Positions 7,894 to 14,893 of a DNA stretch of 64,000 nucleotides are shown piece by piece. The DNA comes from Pseudopedobacter sp037968815 (GTDB lineage: Bacteria > Bacteroidota > Bacteroidia > Sphingobacteriales > Sphingobacteriaceae), in assembly GCA_037968815.1 (NCBI GenBank), contig JBBKWF010000012.1, positions 1 to 64,000 on the forward strand, given 5' to 3'. Below the pieces are notes generated by a model. That model was not told where the DNA came from. It ran no database searches and saw only the letters and a list, made by a program, of their open reading frames with translations. The translations under genes and the position numbers were made by a program. Numbering within the stretch: position 1 is the first letter of the stretch; every line of letters starts with the position of its first letter.

Positions 7894-8118
7894 TAATATG
7901 AATTATTATCAAGGGATTAAATTTGATTTATCCTAGAAATTAGGCTTTGACATTTAAACTTCAGTATGACTTTTATTTGTTTTACTTAATCCGTAGAAAA
8001 AGGATAAATTGAGATTATGTTGCAATAATATAGATTTATTTGCAAAACATAAAATTTTATATAATTTTTTTTCAAGTTCCTTATAAAAATTGTCAATTTA
8101 GCGCTCAAATACTATAAA

Positions 8119-8946
8119 ATGAATCGTCAGCAACTTATTGAACAAATAAAAATTAAGCAATCTTTTTTAACTATTGGGTTAGATACTGATATCAATAAAA
8201 TTCCCAAACACCTTTTGAATTTGGCAGATCCGGTGTTTGAATTTAATAAGCAGATTATTGATGCAACAAAAGACCTATGTGTTTCTTATAAAATTAATAC
8301 TGCTTTTTACGAGTGCAGAGGTTTAGCTGGCTGGCAATCTTTAATAAAAACTGCAGACTATTTACCGAAAGATATTTTTACAATTGCCGATGCAAAGCGT
8401 GGCGATATTGGTAACACATCTGCAATGTATGCTGATGCTTTTTTTAATATGGAAAGTTCTGGGATGAGTTTTGATTCGGTTACGGTTGCGCCTTATATGG
8501 GTAAAGATTCTGTTTCTCCGTTTTTAAAATATGAGGACAAATGGGTGATATTACTGGCCTTAACTTCTAATGAAGGAGCAAAAGATTTTCAGTTTACACA
8601 AAATGAGGAAGGTTTCTTGTTTGAAAAAGTATTGAAAAAGTCGCAAGAATGGGCAACAGATGCCAATATGATGTATGTAGTTGGTGCAACTAGAGGTGAA
8701 GCTTTTTTAGAAATCAGGAAAACCGCTCCTGACCATTTTTTACTGGTGCCAGGAGTAGGTGCGCAAGGCGGTTCTTTGGCAGATGTTTGTAAATACGGAA
8801 TGAACAAAGACTGTGGCTTGCTGGTTAATTCATCAAGAGCGATTATATATGCATCAGACGGAGAAGACTTTGCTGAAGCAGCCAGGGCAGAGGCTTTGAA
8901 AGTTCAACAGCAAATGGCAGAAGAACTGAAGGTGATTGGGTTTTAA
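8119..8946 (+). CDS. pyrF: Orotidine 5'-phosphate decarboxylase, type 2
   Basis: Converts orotidine 5'-phosphate to UMP, the last step of pyrimidine synthesis. The 275-residue TIM-barrel has the active-site signature DAKRGDIGNTS (91-101), where Asp91, Lys93 and Asp96 form the catalytic charged network. Substrate contacts follow in VTVAPYMGKDS and LLVPGVGAQGGS. The length and the wide spacing before the DAKRGD motif place it in the long type 2 subfamily. Starts at ATG 8119. The gene stands alone, followed by a palindromic repeat element. Confidence 0.95.
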   Translation: MNRQQLIEQIKIKQSFLTIGLDTDINKIPKHLLNLADPVFEFNKQIIDATKDLCVSYKINTAFYECRGLAGWQSLIKTADYLPKDIFTIADAKRGDIGNTSAMYADAFFNMESSGMSFDSVTVAPYMGKDSVSPFLKYEDKWVILLALTSNEGAKDFQFTQNEEGFLFEKVLKKSQEWATDANMMYVVGATRGEAFLEIRKTAPDHFLLVPGVGAQGGSLADVCKYGMNKDCGLLVNSSRAIIYASDGEDFAEAARAEALKVQQQMAEELKVIGF

Positions 8947-9008
8947 CTTTTGAGGTTATCAAACAGTTTGTACTTTAATATCATTTTTGTTCTTCAATTA
9001 TTCTCACC

Positions 9009-9101
9009 GTAATGTTGAACGATAGTGAAACATCTCACACTCAGGTGAGGAATTATATATGTCGACTAAGCTTGTGAGGTTTCTCCTATCGTCGAAATGA
9101 C
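9009..9101. repeat. Palindromic intergenic repeat, copy 1
   Basis: The left arm (9009-9038) and right arm (9074-9101) are imperfect inverted copies: read toward the centre, each contains GACGATAG or GAACGATAG, then GAAACmTCTCAC-like sequence ending in CTCAC. The arms flank about 35 bases. The same core (TGACGATAGGAAGCACCTCAC) recurs at 11681-11715. It lies in the gap between pyrF and the DUF2851 gene and would form a long hairpin in RNA. No coding capacity, so it is a MITE- or REP-like element. Confidence 0.65.
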
Positions 9102-9162
9102 AAGTATTTTCTGATTAAAAAATTATGCTCTAGAATTATAAAAATAATTCGCATTTTTAACA

Positions 9163-10446
9163 ATGCCATCATCAGAAGCAATTCTTCATTTTATATGGAA
9201 ATATAAGTTGTTCAACCTGTTAGGTTTGCATACAACTGATGGTATGCCGGTTCAAATTTTGCAATCTGGCATTCATAATATGGATTCGGGTCCTGATTTT
9301 TTTAATGGAAAAATTAAAATAGGAGAGACCCTTTGGGCAGGAAATATCGAAATCCATATAAAATCATCTGACTGGTTAAAGCATAAACACCAAACCGATA
9401 AAGCTTACGATAACGTAATCCTTCATGTTGTTTGGGAACACGATACTCCGATTTATAGAACTGATGAGACTTTAATTGCTGTTTTAGAACTTAAAGATGC
9501 GGTGTCGCCCACGATAATTGAAAACTACGACAAGTTATTAGCAAATAATTATTGGATTCCTTGCGAAGCGCAATTGCCTTTTGTTGATGACTTTACAAAA
9601 AGTCAATGTTTGGATAGGATGCTGACCGAAAGACTGGAAGATAAGTCATCGGTAATTAAAGATATTTACCAAACTACCAATAACAGTTGGGAAGACACTT
9701 TTTACATTGTTTTAGCTAGGAGTTTTGGCTTTAAGGTAAATGCCTTACCTTTTGAGTTGTTGGCGAAAAATCTTCCGCAACTTACCTTAGCCAAACATAA
9801 AAACTCGGCTTTACAGGTAGAGGCTTTGATATTTGGAGTTGCAGGTTTTTTGGATTTTAATTTTGAAGATGAATACCCAAAAGAGCTTAAAAAGGAATTT
9901 CAGTTTCTAAGAACAAAGTATCAGCTTTCAGTTTTAGATGTTAGTTTATGGAAGTTTTCGAAAACCCGTCCTGATAATTTCCCGACAATTAGATTGGCAC
10001 AATTTGTTGCTTTGGTTTTAAAATCGGAACATTTATTTTCTAAAATCATCAGCATCAAAAACAAGAAGGATTTTGCATTGTTATTTAGCCAATTAACTGT
10101 TAATAATTATTGGGAAACTCATTTTAGGTTTGATAAAACCGCGGAAGATAAAAGTGTTAATTTAGGTTCCGGCAGTATTGATAACCTTTTAATTAATGCA
10201 ATAGCGCCACTTTTGTTCTTTTATGGAAAGGAAACTGGAGCTAAAGATTTTATTGATTTAGCAGTAGATTTACTGTTAGAAATTAAGCCTGAGGAGAATC
10301 AAATTATCAGAGGATTTAAGGAAAGAGGGCTAAAAGCAACCAATGCTTTTGATACACAAGCACTTATTCATTTGAAAAAAAGTTACTGTGATTTAAAAAA
10401 ATGCTTAAATTGTGGAATCGGTTTAAAAATTATTAAACAACAATAA
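9163..10446 (+). CDS. DUF2851 family protein
   Basis: A 427-residue protein of unknown function, recognised as DUF2851, a family common in Bacteroidota. Typical blocks are EAILHFIWKYKLF at the N-terminus, SGIHNMDSGPDFFNGKI (about 36-53), AGNIEIHIKSSDW (about 64-76) and DNVILHVVWEHD (about 86-97). The acidic/histidine pattern G.DF..gki....GNIEIHI..S.W resembles nuclease-like folds, but I cannot prove this. The C-terminus has CDLKKCLNCGIG, a possible metal or disulfide cluster. No signal peptide, so cytoplasmic. The PspC-like gene begins 2 bases after the stop and is probably co-transcribed. Confidence 0.85.
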   Translation: MPSSEAILHFIWKYKLFNLLGLHTTDGMPVQILQSGIHNMDSGPDFFNGKIKIGETLWAGNIEIHIKSSDWLKHKHQTDKAYDNVILHVVWEHDTPIYRTDETLIAVLELKDAVSPTIIENYDKLLANNYWIPCEAQLPFVDDFTKSQCLDRMLTERLEDKSSVIKDIYQTTNNSWEDTFYIVLARSFGFKVNALPFELLAKNLPQLTLAKHKNSALQVEALIFGVAGFLDFNFEDEYPKELKKEFQFLRTKYQLSVLDVSLWKFSKTRPDNFPTIRLAQFVALVLKSEHLFSKIISIKNKKDFALLFSQLTVNNYWETHFRFDKTAEDKSVNLGSGSIDNLLINAIAPLLFFYGKETGAKDFIDLAVDLLLEIKPEENQIIRGFKERGLKATNAFDTQALIHLKKSYCDLKKCLNCGIGLKIIKQQ

Positions 10447-10448
10447 AG

Positions 10449-10670
10449 ATGATTGACAAGATATTTCTTTTTTTTGAGCGTTATTCTTTTGGTGTTTGTA
10501 CCTATTTGGGCGATAAATTTAAAATCTCCCAATCAAAAATCAGGTTGTTTTTTATTTACACCTCTTTTTTAGCCGTCGGTTTTCCTTTGGTATTTTATTT
10601 CTTCGCCGCATTTGTTTTAGATATCCGAACTTTTGTTAAGCGTAAGAAAATGCAATATTGGGATATTTGA
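10449..10670 (+). CDS. PspC-like small membrane protein
   Basis: A 73-residue inner-membrane protein with a PspC-type fold. FGVCTYLGDKFKISQSKIRL (14-33) matches the family pattern GVC..LA..f.i....vRl. A hydrophobic hairpin covers residues 34-58, and a basic tail (KRKK) follows. In enterobacteria PspC takes part in the phage-shock membrane stress response, but short Bacteroidota members are only inferred to act there. The cysteine in GVC, often retained in the family, is present. It starts 2 bases after the DUF2851 stop, so the two share an mRNA. Confidence 0.7.
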   Translation: MIDKIFLFFERYSFGVCTYLGDKFKISQSKIRLFFIYTSFLAVGFPLVFYFFAAFVLDIRTFVKRKKMQYWDI

Positions 10671-10740
10671 ATTTAAGTAAAAAGTCAAAAGTACAAATTC
10701 AAAAGACCTGTATTTTGTTATTTACTAATTTTGATTTTTA

Positions 10741-11124
10741 TTACTCCCCGTCAAAGAATTCAAATAATTCTCCAAAATAGCTGGTATTCCATCCATCTAC
10801 AAATTCATCGTAAACTTCATCTGGTATATTGGTGTGTGTAAGTTCCACTGAACAGCCTTTTTTATGTTCGTGAAGCTTCATAGTTACAATAGATTCTTCA
10901 TCTTGACCTTCAAAATACCATTGTTGCACTATCTTTTTGTTTTCTTCAAACTCTAAATTCTTTCCAACAATATCTCCATCAAATAATGAAAATTCAGATT
11001 CAGGCTCGGTACTCATTTCTGCTTCTGCGCCGCTCCATAATTTAATGCTTAACGGAATAGTTAAAGCCAAGTAAACTTCTTCGGGTGGTGCTGGGAAGGT
11101 GTAATATTTTTTATAGTCTTTCAT
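10741..11124 (-). CDS. START-like (AHSA1/SRPBCC fold) protein
   Basis: A 127-residue soluble protein of the START-like helix-grip fold, similar to Hsp90 activator AHSA1-type domains. The visible pattern is TFPAPPEEVYLALTIPLSIKLWSG at the start (split here by the family's conserved Trp), a central strand region with VGKNLEFEENKKIVQQWYF, and a final helix DEFVDGWNTSYFGELFEFF. Such proteins bind hydrophobic ligands or client proteins; this one's partner is unknown. The frame could start 16 codons earlier, but that segment overlaps the terminator hairpin of the upstream gene (11155-11190), so the ATG at 11124 is preferred. Confidence 0.75.
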   Translation of the reverse strand: MKDYKKYYTFPAPPEEVYLALTIPLSIKLWSGAEAEMSTEPESEFSLFDGDIVGKNLEFEENKKIVQQWYFEGQDEESIVTMKLHEHKKGCSVELTHTNIPDEVYDEFVDGWNTSYFGELFEFFDGE

Positions 11125-11154
11125 TTCTGAATTTTTTGAAATAAGTTTTGCGTA

Positions 11155-11190
11155 ATAAAAAAAGCATCTCAATTAAAAATTAAGATGCTT
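11155..11190 (-). terminator. Terminator of the DUF3185-like gene
   Basis: AAGCATCT (11162-11169) pairs with AGATGCTT (11183-11190); the loop can also pair partly (AATT/AATT). On the minus strand the stem runs into a U run. It lies 50 bases past the stop of the small membrane protein gene. Confidence 0.65.
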
Positions 11191-11240
11191 CAAAATTAAG
11201 GTTATTTTAAAGATTTATTGTTTCAAATTGGAATTAAAGG

Positions 11241-11453
11241 CTAGCTTTTTTTAGCAGTCACTAAAACTACAATTCCGGCAACTAAAATGATTCCACCAGC
11301 ATAAGGTGGCCAATTAACCGATTCTTTTTTGTCTGCTGATATTTGGATTGGACCAGCGTCAACAACTTTTTCTTGTTTGGTGTAAGAGAAACCTCCCCAA
11401 ATTAGCATTGCAATTCCTACAACTACTAATATAATTCCGACTGTTTTGTTCAT
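11241..11453 (-). CDS. DUF3185-like small membrane protein
   Basis: A 70-residue protein with two membrane helices, residues 3-22 (TVGIILVVVGIAMLIWGG) and 51-67 (AGGIILVAGIVVLV), joined by a polar loop with DAGPIQISADKKES. The layout matches the DUF3185 family of unknown function. The final residues are basic (AKKS). The gene stands alone between its own terminator and a palindromic repeat. Role unknown. Confidence 0.65.
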   Translation of the reverse strand: MNKTVGIILVVVGIAMLIWGGFSYTKQEKVVDAGPIQISADKKESVNWPPYAGGIILVAGIVVLVTAKKS

Positions 11454-11634
11454 AATAGATAATTTTTAAGGTTTGTTTTTCATGATAGAAACAAGTTTTG
11501 AGCCAATTTTTTTTAACCACAGAGAGAATGGAGGTTTAAACAAAGGATACTGAGTTTTTATAATTTGGTATGAATTTGAAGGGATTAAGAAGTGTCAAAA
11601 AAACAACGACGTTATGATATTAACTAATTAATCT

Positions 11635-11715
11635 ACTAGTGGGGTGTTTTGTTAGCACTCAACATGACTTGTTTTTTTATCTTGTCATGCTGACGATAGG
11701 AAGCACCTCACTAGT
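11635..11715. repeat. Palindromic intergenic repeat, copy 2
   Basis: The left arm (11635-11671) and right arm (11681-11715) are imperfect inverted copies, both bounded by ACTAGT and meeting at CATGACTTG / CTTGTCATG. The right arm includes GACGATAGGAAGCACCTCAC, close to the arms of copy 1 at 9009-9101. It lies just downstream of the acyl-CoA dehydrogenase gene, so it could act as its terminator. Confidence 0.65.
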
Positions 11716-11745
11716 AAGACCTGCAATAAAAGGCTAAAAAAGTAT

Positions 11746-12942
11746 TTATCCAAAGGCATTTTCTCCAGTAATATCCATCCCGGTAATTAATAAATGAATA
11801 TCGTGAGTGCCTTCATAAGTGATTACAGATTCCAAATTCATGAGGTGACGCATAATTGGGTATTCTCCAGTTATGCCCATTGCTCCTAAAATTTGTCGAG
11901 CTTCTCTGGCTATTTTTATTGCTGTTTCTACCGAATTCCTTTTTGCCATAGATATTTGTGCAGGAGTTGCCTTATCTTCGTTTTTCAATACACCTAAACG
12001 CCAAATTAATAATTGAGCTTTGGTTATTTCGGTAATCATTTCTGCCAGTTTCTTTTGCTGTAGCTGAAAACCAGCCAGCGGTTTGCTAAACTGTTTACGC
12101 TCTTTGCTATATCTTAAAGCCACATCGTAACAGTCCATTGCCGCACCTAATGCTCCCCAAGCAATCCCGAACCTGGCTTGGTTTAAACAGCTGAACGGTG
12201 CTTTTAAACCTTCGGCTTTTGGTAAGATGTTTTCTTTTGGGATTTTAACATTATCAAAAACTAATTCACCAGTTGCAGATGTTCTTAAAGACCATTTACC
12301 ATGAGTTTCCGGTGTAGAAAATCCGTCCATTCCACGTTCAACAATTATTCCTTTTACAATTCCTTCTTCATCTTTTGCCCAAACCACGGCAATATCTGCA
12401 AAAGGCGCATTTGAAATCCACATTTTAGAACCATTCAGTAAATAATGGTCGCCAACATTTTTAATATTTGTAGTTAAGCCAGCAGGATCAGAACCATGGT
12501 CCGGCTCGGTTAAGCCGAAACACCCAATCAACTCTCCGCTTGCTAATTTGGGAAGGTATTTCCTTTTTTGCTCTTCACTGCCAAAAGTGAAAAGGGGATA
12601 CATTACCAAAGACCCTTGTACAGAAGCCATTGACCTTATTCCTGAATCGCCACGCTCAATTTCTTGCATAATTATACCGTAAGAAATATAATCTAAGCCC
12701 GCACCGCCGTATTCCGTTGGTATAGTTGGCCCAAAAGCCCCGATTTCTCCCAAGACTTTTATTAAATGTTTTGGACATTCTGCTCTTTGAGCGAAATCTT
12801 CAATGATGGGAGTGATCTCTGTTTTTACAAAGTCTCTTACGGTGGAACGTATGAGTTTGTGTTCTTCCGTTAGCAAATCATCCAATAAATAATAATCTGG
12901 ATGCTGGTAAAGATCTTTTTTTTTGGATTTGTTTTCGCCCAT
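11746..12942 (-). CDS. Acyl-CoA dehydrogenase, glutaryl-CoA dehydrogenase type
   Basis: A 398-residue FAD-dependent acyl-CoA dehydrogenase that probably oxidises and decarboxylates glutaryl-CoA to crotonyl-CoA. The FAD/substrate block is GCFGLTEPDHGSDPAG, characteristic of the glutaryl subgroup. The catalytic base is Glu377 in TYEGTHDIH. The arginine in NQARFGIAWG matches the residue that contacts the distal carboxylate in the family. The N-terminus carries DPLL-like LDDLLTEEHKLIRSTVRDF. Monocistronic; no electron-transfer flavoprotein or other lysine/tryptophan degradation gene lies nearby. The class is firm; the exact substrate is inferred from motif likeness. Confidence 0.85.
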   Translation of the reverse strand: MGENKSKKKDLYQHPDYYLLDDLLTEEHKLIRSTVRDFVKTEITPIIEDFAQRAECPKHLIKVLGEIGAFGPTIPTEYGGAGLDYISYGIIMQEIERGDSGIRSMASVQGSLVMYPLFTFGSEEQKRKYLPKLASGELIGCFGLTEPDHGSDPAGLTTNIKNVGDHYLLNGSKMWISNAPFADIAVVWAKDEEGIVKGIIVERGMDGFSTPETHGKWSLRTSATGELVFDNVKIPKENILPKAEGLKAPFSCLNQARFGIAWGALGAAMDCYDVALRYSKERKQFSKPLAGFQLQQKKLAEMITEITKAQLLIWRLGVLKNEDKATPAQISMAKRNSVETAIKIAREARQILGAMGITGEYPIMRHLMNLESVITYEGTHDIHLLITGMDITGENAFG

Positions 12943-13021
12943 GGTCTTGGTTTATATCCAAATTTACTAAAAACTGATTAATAAAATTTTGAAATAGAGG
13001 GATTTACCATCATCTTTGAAT

Positions 13022-13390
13022 ATGAGCGAAATCTTAGCTACAATTGGTTTAAATGGTGCTAAATTTAATTCCCCAATTGGTTGGTATTCAGAAGAAAGAG
13101 TGTTTAAAAATAACTTTATAGTTGATTTGAACGTTAGTTTTAAACCTACTCAATCTTTTAATGATGATAACTTGGAAGCTAGTGTAGATTATATGCTATT
13201 GCACCAGATTTGCGAAGAAGTGTTTAAAAAGGAGTGCAAACTGATTGAAACAGTGGCGCAAAACATTATTAATCAGGTTATCGAAAAGATACCTTTAGTA
13301 CAAGAAGTTACTATCCAAATAAAGAAACTAAACCCTCCTGTTAAAGCACAAATTGATAGCTCTTTTGTGCAGTTAACGTTTAAAAAGTAA
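13022..13390 (+). CDS. folB: Dihydroneopterin aldolase
   Basis: Cleaves 7,8-dihydroneopterin to 6-hydroxymethyl-dihydropterin, the substrate of FolK, in folate synthesis. The 122-residue single domain has the tunnel-fold signature GLNGAKFNSPIGWYSEE (with the conserved G..GWY/F..E), then FIVDLNVSF, VDYMLLHQICEEVF, and LIETVAQNIINQVIEK, where LIET contains the substrate-binding Glu. The frame can begin at a TTG two codons upstream, but the ATG at 13022 is preferred. glcD-like follows after 1 base, an operon without obvious biochemical link. Confidence 0.9.
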   Translation: MSEILATIGLNGAKFNSPIGWYSEERVFKNNFIVDLNVSFKPTQSFNDDNLEASVDYMLLHQICEEVFKKECKLIETVAQNIINQVIEKIPLVQEVTIQIKKLNPPVKAQIDSSFVQLTFKK

Positions 13391-13391
13391 G

Positions 13392-14789
13392 ATGACATTT
13401 AACCCGGTTAACCAAAAAACAATTAATAAACTTATTAAGGTTTGCGGGGAGGGCAATGTGTTTACAGATCAGGAAAGCATTTACAAATACAGTAAGGACG
13501 AAACAGAAGATTTAAGGTTTTTCCCCGATGTGGTGATTAAGCCAAGGAACGTAATGGAGATTTCGGCCATTTTAAAATACTGTAACGAGAATTTGATTCC
13601 TGTAACACCCAGAGGCGGAGGAACTGGATTAAGTGGTGGGGCATTGGCAGTACACGGAGGTGTGGTTTTGAGTTTAGAAAGGTTAGATACGATTATTGAA
13701 ATAGACGAAAAAAACCTACAAGCAACGGTAGAGCCTGGTGTGATTACTGAGGTTTTTATGGATGCTGTGGAAGAAAAAGGCTTGTTTTATCCGGTAGATC
13801 CATCTAGCAAAGGTTCTTGCTTTATCGGTGGAAATATGGCGCATGGATCGGGCGGACCGAGAGTGGTTAAGTACGGCACCATCAGAGAATATGTACTAAA
13901 CTTCGAGGTGGTTTTGCCAAATGGGGATATTATTTGGACAGGGGCAAATACTTTAAAATACGCTTCTGGCTATAACTTAACACAACTAATGATTGGTTCT
14001 GAAGGGACTTTGGGTATCATTACCAAAATTGTTTTAAAACTGATTCCAAAACCTTTACACAATATTTTGTTAATGTGCGCTTTCCCGACAAATGAAGATG
14101 CTTGCGAGGCTGTTTCTGCCGTCTTTAGAGCTGGAATTACACCGTCTGCTTTGGAGTTTATGGAACGCAAAGGTTTGGAATGGGTAATTGAATACGATCA
14201 TCTTAATTTCTCTATTAATCCAGAAGCTCAAGCATATTTGATGATTGAAGTGGACGGGAATAATATGGATATGCTTTTTAACGACTGTGAATTGATTAAT
14301 AATGTTTTAGAGCGTCATTGTTGTATTGAGGTGTTGTTTGCGGATGCTGCAGTGCAAAAAGAGGAGTTCTGGAAGATTAGAAGAGTGATGCCTGTTTCGG
14401 TAAAATCTAATTCGGTTTATAAAGAAGAAGATACCGTTGTACCAAGAGCAAACCTGCCTCAATTAATTAAAGGAATTAAGCAAATTGGGGATGATTATGG
14501 CTTTCAATCAGTTTGTTACGGTCATGCTGGGGACGGTAATTTGCACATTAACATTATAAAAGGTTCTATGTCTAATGAGGATTGGAAACATAAATTAAAA
14601 GACGGAATCAAAGAAGTTTTTGAGCTTACGGTTGCACTTGGCGGTACAATTTCAGGCGAACATGGTATTGGCTTGGTGCAAAAAGAGTTTATGTCGATAA
14701 AATACAGCGAGATTCATTTAAACTTAATGCGTGGCATTAAGCAAGTTTTTGACCCGAATGGGATTTTAAACCCAGGCAAGATTTTTTAA
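13392..14789 (+). CDS. FAD-linked oxidase, GlcD/D-lactate dehydrogenase type
   Basis: A 465-residue flavoprotein oxidising a 2-hydroxy acid such as glycolate or D-lactate. The N-terminal FAD_binding_4 (PCMH) domain contains VTPRGGGTGLSGGA (about 72-85) and the FAD block GGNMAHGSGGPRVVKYGTIR. The C-terminal oxidase domain has GHAGDGNLHI (about 377-386) and GGTISGEHGIG, the substrate/metal-site motifs of GlcD and D-lactate dehydrogenases. It is not fused to an iron-sulfur (GlcF) domain and no glcF is near, so the electron acceptor is unknown. Begins 1 base after folB. Confidence 0.88.
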   Translation: MTFNPVNQKTINKLIKVCGEGNVFTDQESIYKYSKDETEDLRFFPDVVIKPRNVMEISAILKYCNENLIPVTPRGGGTGLSGGALAVHGGVVLSLERLDTIIEIDEKNLQATVEPGVITEVFMDAVEEKGLFYPVDPSSKGSCFIGGNMAHGSGGPRVVKYGTIREYVLNFEVVLPNGDIIWTGANTLKYASGYNLTQLMIGSEGTLGIITKIVLKLIPKPLHNILLMCAFPTNEDACEAVSAVFRAGITPSALEFMERKGLEWVIEYDHLNFSINPEAQAYLMIEVDGNNMDMLFNDCELINNVLERHCCIEVLFADAAVQKEEFWKIRRVMPVSVKSNSVYKEEDTVVPRANLPQLIKGIKQIGDDYGFQSVCYGHAGDGNLHINIIKGSMSNEDWKHKLKDGIKEVFELTVALGGTISGEHGIGLVQKEFMSIKYSEIHLNLMRGIKQVFDPNGILNPGKIF

Positions 14790-14794
14790 GTAAC

Positions 14795-14820
14795 CACAGA
14801 GGTCACAGAGGTCACGGAGT
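14795..14820. repeat. Short tandem repeat CACAGAGGT
   Basis: Two perfect 9-base units and one degenerate unit (CACGGAGTT-like) directly after the glcD-type gene. A related phrase (ACCACAGAGAGAATGGAGG) occurs at about 11518. Such strings are frequent intergenic low-complexity DNA. Confidence 0.6.
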
Positions 14821-14841
14821 TTACAGAGCTTGATGTGCATT

Positions 14842-14876
14842 AAAAAGGCTTCCGATTTTCGATAAATCGGAAGCCT
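14842..14876 (-). terminator. Terminator of copA
   Basis: AGGCTTCCGATTT (14846-14858) pairs perfectly with AAATCGGAAGCCT (14864-14876) over 13 bp; on the minus strand it is followed by a U run. It lies 18 bases past the copA stop and may also slow read-through from the convergent glcD-type gene. Confidence 0.8.
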
Positions 14877-14893
14877 AGTGATGAAAAATCAAA

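Noticed and set aside
7514..7936. 140-residue ORF antisense to the rho N-terminus
   Set aside because: It lies opposite the low-complexity Rho insert, has no start context or homology, and is explained by the biased codons of the insert.
10741..11172. Longer start for the START-like gene at 11172
   Set aside because: The extra 16 codons overlap the terminator hairpin of the preceding gene and are unlike the family's N-terminus.
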